Positions 35,390-42,588 of a stretch of 64,000 nt of DNA are shown piece by piece. The stretch's first letter is position 1. Each line of letters opens with the position of its first letter. The DNA is taken from positions 2,800,001-2,864,000 of the forward strand of contig NZ_JHZZ01000001.1 in assembly GCF_000687935.1 (NCBI RefSeq), read 5' to 3'. Source of the DNA: Polaribacter sp. Hel_I_88. GTDB taxonomy: Bacteria; Bacteroidota; Bacteroidia; Flavobacteriales; Flavobacteriaceae. Below the pieces are notes generated by a model. That model was not told the DNA's origin, made no database searches, and was given only the letters and a program-made list of their open reading frames with translations. A program made the position numbers and the translations under genes.

Positions 35390-37057
35390 TTATTTAGGAT
35401 TTAGTTCTACTACCAAATCCCTAAAAGAAATATCTCTAACCTCATTTTCAGGATTATAATCAGGATTTTTTGTTGGCCAATAACGTTTATCAACATTTTG
35501 TTCTAACCAAGAAATTAAATCATTAAAAAGTGCATCTCCTTTTTCTTTTTGAGTGGTATATAAATCGTTTCTTTCAAAAGGGTCTTTTTCGATATCATAC
35601 AAATGCAAACGTCCATACCAATCAAAAATTAGTTTAAAATCGCCTTTTCTAATGGCAGAATGTGGCGTTAGTGCCAAGTTATCATAAGGACTTTTGTAAA
35701 TTACATTAAAAGGATAATGCCAATAACGAGTATCTTTAGTATATGTTTTTTGTTCATTTTTTGTATCAGTTAGTAAACCAATAATACTTTCACCATCTAA
35801 ATTATTTTCAACAATAATTTCTTTTGCATTATAACCTGCAGCTTCTAAAATTGTTGGAAAAATATCTGTACAATCCACAGGAACATCTACCCATTTTCCT
35901 TGCTCAATTTTACCTTTCCATCTAAAAACCAATGGAACACGAATTCCACCTTCTGTCAAACACGCTTTTCCACCTAAAAAAGGATTGTTTTCTGTTCCAT
36001 TTCCATCAGGAGTAATTTCTGCATCAATACCTCCATTATCAGACATAAAAACAACGAGCGTATTTTCTTCAATGTTTAATTCTTTTAGTTTGTCTAAAAT
36101 TAGTCCAACAGATCTATCCATACTTTTAATCATAGAAGCATAAATGGCATTATCTTGTCCGTTAAAACCTTTTGTTTTTTTGGCGTTAAAATAATCGATT
36201 TCTTCTTTTTTACCTTGATATGGTGTGTGCACTGCAAAATGAGAAAAGTATAAAAAGAAAGGTTTTTCTTTATCTTTTGCTTTTTCATCAATATACTTTA
36301 ATGCTTGTTTTGTTAAATCATCAGTTAAGTATTTTTCGCCAGTTTCAGCTCCTGCATTTCCTATTTCCCATTCATCTTGTGGCATTTTTGGGAAACGTTC
36401 TTTTGTTTTTTGATTCCATCCATTTCTCCAATTAAAATAAGCAGATCCTCCACCATCAAAATAGGCTAATGTTTCAAAACCATTGTCTTGTGGCTGAAAC
36501 CCTTTTGCTCCAAAACCTCCAATATGCCATTTTCCAATAAATCCATTATTGTAGTCTGTCATTGCTTCTGCAATAGACAATTCGTCTAAATTGGTTTGTA
36601 TATTTTTTCCAGTTGGAACCCCAGAATTTGAAGTTCCATTTACCAAAGCTTGTTCAATTAAAATATTGTCTTTGTGTTCTAAAACATCGTTTGCATAGTA
36701 ACCTTTAGGCACTACTATATTCTGATTATAATACGTATTTCTATGAGGCATTGCTGTTGTAAAACCCAATCTAGAAGCATATTTACCAGTTAAAATGCTA
36801 GCTCTTGTTGGGGAACATAATTGGTTTGCATAGGCTTGTGAAAAAGAAATACCTTCATTCATTAATTTATTGATGTTTGGTGTTTCGTAAAAAGTACTAT
36901 CCATTGAAGTATTTAAAAATTTTGCGGCATATTTCTGTGAATCTACAATACCATAATCATCAGCAAGTATAAAAATTATGTTTGGTTTTGTTTGTTTTTT
37001 CTTTTGACAAGAAATTAAAAATAAAATGGATAAAAATAAGACTGAGTATTTTTTCAT
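35390..37057 (-). CDS. S1-family sulfatase, lipoprotein
   Basis: Lipoprotein signal LFLISC (Cys17). KPNIIFILADDYGIVDSQKY gives the metal site; CSPTR at about Cys81 ([22 protein letters not shown]) the formylglycine signature; FMSDNGG and GKACLTEGGIRVPLVFRW follow. 555 aa, with an insertion (KYAAKFLNTSMDSTF) before the first conserved loop. Transcribed away from the LamG gene at 37264, with a motif half-site 57 bases upstream. Single-gene unit. Confidence 0.93.
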   Translation of the reverse strand: MKKYSVLFLSILFLISCQKKKQTKPNIIFILADDYGIVDSQKYAAKFLNTSMDSTFYETPNINKLMNEGISFSQAYANQLCSPTRASILTGKYASRLGFTTAMPHRNTYYNQNIVVPKGYYANDVLEHKDNILIEQALVNGTSNSGVPTGKNIQTNLDELSIAEAMTDYNNGFIGKWHIGGFGAKGFQPQDNGFETLAYFDGGGSAYFNWRNGWNQKTKERFPKMPQDEWEIGNAGAETGEKYLTDDLTKQALKYIDEKAKDKEKPFFLYFSHFAVHTPYQGKKEEIDYFNAKKTKGFNGQDNAIYASMIKSMDRSVGLILDKLKELNIEENTLVVFMSDNGGIDAEITPDGNGTENNPFLGGKACLTEGGIRVPLVFRWKGKIEQGKWVDVPVDCTDIFPTILEAAGYNAKEIIVENNLDGESIIGLLTDTKNEQKTYTKDTRYWHYPFNVIYKSPYDNLALTPHSAIRKGDFKLIFDWYGRLHLYDIEKDPFERNDLYTTQKEKGDALFNDLISWLEQNVDKRYWPTKNPDYNPENEVRDISFRDLVVELNPK

Positions 37058-37112
37058 GATGATACAACTTGTACATTTAATTTATAAATCTAATAATAGA
37101 GAAACTACAAAC

Positions 37113-37127
37113 TATCCTGTTGTTTAG
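37113..37127 (-). promoter_or_regulatory. PUL motif half-copy upstream of the minus-strand sulfatase
   Basis: Minus strand reads AAACAACAGGATAGT. Only the gene-proximal ACAGGATA unit is clear; no AGG is found 10 bases upstream. Distance to the ATG at 37057 is 57 bases. Confidence 0.5.
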
Positions 37128-37154
37128 GGTTATTAAAGCAATAATTTAATATTT

Positions 37155-37172
37155 ACAAGATAGTACAGGATA
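37155..37172 (+). promoter_or_regulatory. PUL motif copy upstream of the LamG protein gene
   Basis: ACAAGATAGTACAGGATA, 10-base period, 93 bases before the ATG at 37264. Confidence 0.65.
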
Positions 37173-37263
37173 CAAAATAGTACATATTCTAGTTAATTTG
37201 GCATACTTGTTATTCTAATTAAAAATAACAATTAATACTTATTAATAATTTTATTTAACAATT

Positions 37264-39666
37264 ATGAAGAAAAAAATACTATTTATGATGGCATTAGCAC
37301 TGAGTATTCAGTTTGTGAGTGCTCAAGCAATTACTTCCGGAGATATTTTATTGTACCTTGATTTTGAAGGAAATTTCACAGATGATACAGGTAACTTTTC
37401 ATTTGCAAGAAAAACATCTGGAAATGCGAGCGGAGCAGGTGGGAATGATATTACATATAGCAGTGATGGTAATATATTTGGACAATATGGTGTTTTTGAT
37501 GATACTGTGTATGAAAGTGCAAACGGAATTTATAATACTTCAAATAGTTCTACGATTGCTGTTTGGGTAAGAGTTGATGATGCAGAAAATATCGTAGGTG
37601 CTAGTATAAGTCATGTAATTGACATGGCTAATGGACCAGATGCAGGCACTACTGCAGATGATGGAACTGCACAATTAAGATTTAGATCTTCGGGTGGCTC
37701 TGGAGATAATAACTTCGCTTCTGCTACAACTGGAGCTGAAATTTTTTCTAATGAAACAGCTACGAAAGAAGTATGGTATCATATAGCTCTTGTACATGAC
37801 GCAGTAAATGAAACGCAAACTTTTTACATTAATGGAGAAGTGGATAGTGTCTATGATTATAGTGCAGTAGCAACTAAACCAAGAAATGTTAGTACAGAAA
37901 TAATTATTGGTGCTAATAAGGTTGGTAATACTGGTCAAGCAATTAAGGGAGATATAGATGATTTATTAATTACTTCAGAAATTCTTTCTGCTACTCAGGT
38001 AAAATCTATCATGGAGTTTGGGGTAGAGGCATCTAAAACAGGTGTAACCAGTGTTTGGACAGGAAATGGGGATACAAATACAGCTTTTAATACCGCAAAT
38101 AATTGGGAGCCATTAGGAGTACCTGCTGTTACTGGTAACATAAAAATACCAACAGGTTTAACGAATTACCCAGTAGCATCTAGTAATGTTAATGTTGCTA
38201 ATATTTTAGTAGAGAAAAATGCATCTTTTAACGCGGGTAGTAACACTATAACTGCTAATTCTTCAAAAGTTTTTGGTGGTGGAAGTTTAATTGCTAATAG
38301 CGTTTCAGGTACTTTTACCTATAATGTTTTAACAGCAATAGATAATAGTGCTGCACCCCAAATAGCTAATCCAGAAGGAGGAGGAAATATTTTTAATCCA
38401 GCTGTTTGGAATTTAATGTCCTCTCCTGTTGTTGGTGAAACATATGATAATGATTGGATATTATACAACTTTATAGGAACTGGTACTGGAGCAAATAGAG
38501 CTATAGCTTCTTACAACAATACAAGTGGTAATTGGGATTATTTCCAGGCGAGCGATACTCCAGAGACCTTCAGCCAAGGTGTTGGGTTTTCAACCAGAAA
38601 AAAAACTGTAGATTATCAAAGTAAAGACGAGGAAGTTTATGAGTTTGTAGGAACTTTTCCAGGTTCAGATGTTATACTATCAATAATTCAAGGTGCAGAT
38701 ACTAATTGGAATTTAGTCGGTAATCCTTTTCCATCTTATATTAGAGTTTCAGAATTATTGGCAGCTACTAATGGTGGAGGAACAAATGCAGATAATCTTA
38801 CAGGAGCTAGTCAAACTGTTTATGTTTGGAATGGTACTGTTTATACTAGCTTAGCTACAACAGATTATATACAACCAGGTCAAGGCTTCTTTGTAGAGGC
38901 AGCAAATTCTACAGCAAGTAATTTTTCTATACCAGAATCTTTACAGAGTCATCAAACTGGCGTTACGTTTTATAAAAATGCAGATCCAAAAGTTACGCTT
39001 TCTATATCTGAAGGAGATAGAATAAGAAATGCTTTTGTAAGTTATGCACCTAATAGAACTTTAGGTTTAGACGCAGGAAATGATATTGGCATGTTTACAG
39101 GAGTGGGCTCTAGCTTTTCAGTATATACTCATTTGGTAGCAGATGATAAAGGAATTGCTTTTGAAAGACAAGCATTACCAAATTCGGATTTCGAAAGTAT
39201 GATTATTCCTGTTGGTGTACTTGCAAGTGCAGGAAAAGAAATTTCTTTTTCTATAGATGCTCAAAATTTACCAAGTGGTATTAATACCTATTTAGAAGAT
39301 AAAGTTGCAAAAACTTTTACGCTTTTAGAAAATGGCTCAAACCATACTGTAACCTTAAATGAAAAACAAGAAGGTATTGGAAGGTTTTACTTACATACAC
39401 GTTCTGCTGCTTTAAGTACAGATACTGTTTTATTAGATGCTGTAAGAATTTTTAATACAAATAATTCAACTGTAAGAATTTCAGGTTTAAATAATGGTGA
39501 AGCTAATTTTACAATGTTTAATATTTTAGGAAAACAAGTGTTAAATACTTCTTTTATGGCTAATGGCAACAAAGATATTTCTTTACCAAATTTAGCAACT
39601 GGAATCTATTTAATTAAATTAGAAACCGAACAAGGAAACATCAGCAAAAAAATAATTTTAGAATAA
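37264..39666 (+). CDS. Secreted LamG-domain protein (800 aa), T9SS substrate
   Basis: Signal peptide MKKKILFMMALALSIQFVSAQ. A LamG/concanavalin-like jelly roll at about 27-255 (LLYLDFEGNFTDDTGNFSF...STIAVWVRVDD...WYHIALVHDAVNETQTFYING). Then a repeat-like region opening SVWTGNGDTNTAFNTANNWE and including NPAVWNLMSSPVVGET and NWNLVGNPFPSYIRVSELL, and a T9SS type A sorting domain ending IYLIKLETEQGNISKKIILE. No catalytic residues are recognised. The whole protein is homologous to the C-terminal half of the 1815-aa G8 protein (shared NWNLxGNPFPSYIRVSEL and SLQSHQTGxTFYKN). Probably a surface-exposed glycan-binding or adhesion protein. Confidence 0.82.
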   Translation: MKKKILFMMALALSIQFVSAQAITSGDILLYLDFEGNFTDDTGNFSFARKTSGNASGAGGNDITYSSDGNIFGQYGVFDDTVYESANGIYNTSNSSTIAVWVRVDDAENIVGASISHVIDMANGPDAGTTADDGTAQLRFRSSGGSGDNNFASATTGAEIFSNETATKEVWYHIALVHDAVNETQTFYINGEVDSVYDYSAVATKPRNVSTEIIIGANKVGNTGQAIKGDIDDLLITSEILSATQVKSIMEFGVEASKTGVTSVWTGNGDTNTAFNTANNWEPLGVPAVTGNIKIPTGLTNYPVASSNVNVANILVEKNASFNAGSNTITANSSKVFGGGSLIANSVSGTFTYNVLTAIDNSAAPQIANPEGGGNIFNPAVWNLMSSPVVGETYDNDWILYNFIGTGTGANRAIASYNNTSGNWDYFQASDTPETFSQGVGFSTRKKTVDYQSKDEEVYEFVGTFPGSDVILSIIQGADTNWNLVGNPFPSYIRVSELLAATNGGGTNADNLTGASQTVYVWNGTVYTSLATTDYIQPGQGFFVEAANSTASNFSIPESLQSHQTGVTFYKNADPKVTLSISEGDRIRNAFVSYAPNRTLGLDAGNDIGMFTGVGSSFSVYTHLVADDKGIAFERQALPNSDFESMIIPVGVLASAGKEISFSIDAQNLPSGINTYLEDKVAKTFTLLENGSNHTVTLNEKQEGIGRFYLHTRSAALSTDTVLLDAVRIFNTNNSTVRISGLNNGEANFTMFNILGKQVLNTSFMANGNKDISLPNLATGIYLIKLETEQGNISKKIILE

Positions 39667-39688
39667 TAACGAGAAAAATCCACATATC

Positions 39689-39859
39689 ATGAAAAACGAC
39701 ACTACAAACCAACCAGAAATTTCTCGTAAAGATGCTATTAAAAAAATAGGAAATTACGGTAAATATGCAGCATTAACTGCATTAGGTACTTATATGATTT
39801 TAAATCCACAAAAAGCACAAGCATCAAGTGCACCTGCAGATCCAGGGACAGGATTCTAA
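39689..39859 (+). CDS. Short exported peptide (56 aa) with Tat-like signal
   Basis: ATG at 39689, TAA at 39857-39859, 22 bases after the LamG gene. The peptide has a polar N-terminus (MKNDTTNQPE), then ISRKDAIKKIGNYGKY resembling a Tat motif with Arg-Lys instead of Arg-Arg, a hydrophobic stretch AALTALGTYMIL, NPQKAQAS as a signal peptidase site, and a very short remainder SAPADPGTGF. It is followed directly by a terminator. I recall similar short flavobacterial proteins but know no function. Coding is supported by codon structure, signal architecture and placement between a gene and its terminator. Confidence 0.7.
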   Translation: MKNDTTNQPEISRKDAIKKIGNYGKYAALTALGTYMILNPQKAQASSAPADPGTGF

Positions 39860-39878
39860 AATAAAAAATTCATATTTA

Positions 39879-39912
39879 AAATGCCTTGAAAAACTTTCAA
39901 GGCATTTTTTTT
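39879..39912 (+). terminator. Rho-independent terminator
   Basis: AAATGCCTTGAAA pairs perfectly with TTTCAAGGCATTT around an AAC loop and runs into a T tract. It follows the short peptide gene and ends 20 bases before the next sulfatase. Confidence 0.88.
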
Positions 39913-39931
39913 ACTTTTAAATACAGTCTTA

Positions 39932-41365
39932 ATGAAAACCATATTTCGTATTTTTTTATTCCTTTTTGTTTTGAATTCCTTTGGTCAAAAAAAACCAAAT
40001 ATCATTGTAATTTTTACTGATGATCATGGGTATGCAGATATTGGTGCAAATGGTTTTGCTGATGATGTAAAAACGCCAAATATAGATTTATTGGCAAAAA
40101 ACGGAGTACGTTTTACGGCTGGTTATATTACAGCTCCACAATGTATTCCGTCAAGAGCAGGACTTTTAACTGGAAGGTATCAACAAAGATTTGGTTTAGA
40201 TCAAAATGGAACAATTCCTTTGCCTTTAGATGAAGTTTTAATTCCACAAAGGTTAAAAAAAGCAGGATACACAACAGGTATGGCTGGTAAGTGGCATTTA
40301 GATCCTAACCCAGGTGCTTTAGAATGGGTGAAAGAAAATATACCAAATACTGACGTAAAAGATCGAAAAAACATAAAAATTCCTACAAAATTAAGAGAAC
40401 CTTATACAAGTGATAACCGAGGTTTTGATTTTGTTTTTGAAGGATATTTAAACACATATAGAAGTAATTTTGATTTATATGATGGAAAAAAAACACCACC
40501 AAAAACAGTAAAAGAAAAAGGATATCGTTTGGATATTCAAACACAGGCTGCTATTACTTTTATCAAACAAAATAAGGAAAACCCTTTCTTTTTTTATCTT
40601 TCTTATTTTGCACCTCATGTTCCTTTAGAAGCTACTAAAAAATACTTAAATCGATTTCCTAAAAAAATGCCAGAAAGAAGAAGACATGCTTTAGCAATGC
40701 TAGCCTCAATTGATGATGGAGTAGGAAACATAAAACAAACTTTAAAAGATTTAAATATGGAAGAAAACACACTAATCTTTTTTATTAGTGATAATGGAGC
40801 TCCTTTAAAAATTAATAAAGAAGATAAACCAATATCTTTTAAAGGCGGTGCTTGGGATGGTTCTTTAAATACGCCTTTTGTTGGCGAAAAAGGTATGCTT
40901 TCTGAAGGAGGAATTAGAGTGCCATTTATTATGAATTGGCCAGCAGTTTTGCCAAAAGGTAAAGTTTACAATAAGCCCGTAATTTCTTTAGATGTTGCAG
41001 CAACAACAATTGCAATTGCAGATTTAAAAGAAAGTAAAGAATTAGATGGTGTAAATTTAATTCCTTTTTTAATAGATGATAAAAAAGGTGAACCCCATCA
41101 AAGTTTATTCTGGAGATTTTGGTCTCAATCAGCTATTAGAGAAGGCAATTATAAATATCTAAAATTTGGAGAAAGAGAGTTTTTATTTGATGTTACTACA
41201 TTAGAGCATGAAAATGTAAATCTTATAAAAAAACATCCAAATTTAGCAAAAGATTTGAAAGCAAGATTAGTAAAATGGTCTAATACTTTAAAAAATAAAG
41301 GAATAGATTTAGCAACTAAAGAAAGTGAAAAAGTATGGTTTACTCATTATTTTCCAACAGAATAA
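39932..41365 (+). CDS. S1-family sulfatase, periplasmic
   Basis: Signal peptide to about residue 18 (VLNSFGQ). KPNIIVIFTDDHGYADIGANG is the metal-binding start; CIPSR at about Cys71 (APQCIPSRAGLLTGRYQQRFG) the formylglycine signature; GKWHLDPN and FISDNGAP follow. 477 aa. The ATG lies 20 bases after an intrinsic terminator and no motif copy is visible, so it relies on read-through or on a promoter I cannot see. Convergent with the GntR regulator gene (6 bases between stops). Confidence 0.93.
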   Translation: MKTIFRIFLFLFVLNSFGQKKPNIIVIFTDDHGYADIGANGFADDVKTPNIDLLAKNGVRFTAGYITAPQCIPSRAGLLTGRYQQRFGLDQNGTIPLPLDEVLIPQRLKKAGYTTGMAGKWHLDPNPGALEWVKENIPNTDVKDRKNIKIPTKLREPYTSDNRGFDFVFEGYLNTYRSNFDLYDGKKTPPKTVKEKGYRLDIQTQAAITFIKQNKENPFFFYLSYFAPHVPLEATKKYLNRFPKKMPERRRHALAMLASIDDGVGNIKQTLKDLNMEENTLIFFISDNGAPLKINKEDKPISFKGGAWDGSLNTPFVGEKGMLSEGGIRVPFIMNWPAVLPKGKVYNKPVISLDVAATTIAIADLKESKELDGVNLIPFLIDDKKGEPHQSLFWRFWSQSAIREGNYKYLKFGEREFLFDVTTLEHENVNLIKKHPNLAKDLKARLVKWSNTLKNKGIDLATKESEKVWFTHYFPTE

Positions 41366-41370
41366 GGAGT

Positions 41371-42411
41371 TTACAAAGATTTCCTGTCAATAAAATTAAA
41401 TGGAACTTTAAATTTACCTTTTTTCTGTTCTAAAATCATTTTAGCAGCAGTTTCCCCCATAATATTAAAATCTGTAGAAACTACAGTAATACCTAATAAT
41501 TCTTTTAAAGGTGTGTCATTATAAGATATAATTCCTACATCTTTACCTAATTTAAAGTTTTCTTCTCTAGTTCTTTTTACCAAACTTACTAAATCCGATT
41601 CCTGTATGGTTATAAATAAGTCTCCTTTTCTAATAACCATATCTTCATACACTTCTTCTAAATATTCAAAATCGATAGAGCGTTCAAAACAAAATTTTCT
41701 AAAACCATGTAAAATCCTTTTTGGATAAGGATAAACTGTTTTTGTAGGATAAAACAACGTTAGATTTTTATATTTCTTCATTTTAGAGTATGCTTTGTTT
41801 AAAGCATTATAAATGTCGTTTTCAAAATCTTGAAAAATCTCAATGGAACCACCTTCAATTCCTTCTTTAAAATTATCTAAAATAACCAATTTCTCTTTTG
41901 GTATTTCTTTTAAAGCTTTTATTACTTTGTCAGTATAACTTACATGAGCAAGTTCTTCCGTTTTAAAATGTGGCATAATTACAAAATAATCATAAGCAGC
42001 TTTATTTTTGGAAATCAAATTTAAAAAAACAGTTTCATCACAATGATAAATATGTAAATCAGTATGAGAATTAGGCCCAATATTATCAATAAAAGAATTA
42101 TAAACTTTTAATTTGTAGGAACTTAACTTGTTTATTAAAAATAAAATATTTGCTTTAGATATTAATTTTGTTCTAGTAATATAATATCCTTTACCTCTTA
42201 CAGATGTAATTATATTACGTTTTTTTAAAATATTATAGGCTTTTTCTACAGTATCTCTAGATAAATAATATTCCTCGCTAAAACTATTTATAGAGGGTAT
42301 TCTTTGATCTATAACCAAGTTACCATTGGAAATGTTTTGAATAATAGCGTTTACGATTTGTTGATATTTAGGAACTCTTGAGTTTTCATCAATCGTTATA
42401 AAGTCAAACAT
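41371..42411 (-). CDS. GntR-type regulator with LacI-like sugar-sensing domain, candidate rhamnose regulator
   Basis: N-terminal winged helix of the GntR type (PKYQQIVNAIIQNISNGN..., RIPSINSFSEEYYLSRDTVE, KGYYITR; about 8-78), followed by a periplasmic-binding-protein-like effector domain (about 90-340) with ISYNDTPLKELLGITVVSTD and MGETAAKMIL near the C-terminus, as in LacI-type sensors. Bacteroidota use regulators of this build for fucose and other sugars. It is divergent from the rhamnose operon across 177 bases containing one copy of the PUL motif, so the effector is probably rhamnose or a catabolic intermediate. Whether it binds the ACAGGATA motif is unproven: GntR dimers usually prefer inverted repeats, while the motif is a direct repeat. 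Confidence 0.85.
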   Translation of the reverse strand: MFDFITIDENSRVPKYQQIVNAIIQNISNGNLVIDQRIPSINSFSEEYYLSRDTVEKAYNILKKRNIITSVRGKGYYITRTKLISKANILFLINKLSSYKLKVYNSFIDNIGPNSHTDLHIYHCDETVFLNLISKNKAAYDYFVIMPHFKTEELAHVSYTDKVIKALKEIPKEKLVILDNFKEGIEGGSIEIFQDFENDIYNALNKAYSKMKKYKNLTLFYPTKTVYPYPKRILHGFRKFCFERSIDFEYLEEVYEDMVIRKGDLFITIQESDLVSLVKRTREENFKLGKDVGIISYNDTPLKELLGITVVSTDFNIMGETAAKMILEQKKGKFKVPFNFIDRKSL

Positions 42412-42524
42412 AAATAAAATTTAGTTTAGATAAATAAAGAACTAAAGTAGCTGAATTTATAGAAACTAACAAATGTAAATCAACTTCATTCTATATATAA
42501 TTCATAAATATTTTTTAACCATTA

Positions 42525-42537
42525 TAGTACAGGATAC
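42525..42537 (+). promoter_or_regulatory. PUL motif copy upstream of the rhamnose operon
   Basis: TAGTACAGGATAC, one clear unit, ending 52-54 bases before the ATG at 42589. The TAGTACAGGATAC string is identical to that in the LamG promoter copy. A cTTG at 42548-42551 and TATAATACTTTA near 42570 are possible -33 and -7 elements. Confidence 0.6.
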
Positions 42538-42588
42538 AAAAAAAGTCTTGTAGTTTTAAATTCGCTCTATAATACTTTAATAAACCTT

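Noticed and set aside
766..41365. Calling the locus an ulvan PUL
   Set aside because: Rhamnose and sulfatases fit, but no ulvan lyase (PL24, 25, 28, 40) and no GH88/GH105 unsaturated uronyl hydrolase is visible; substrate left as a sulfated rhamnose-rich glycan.
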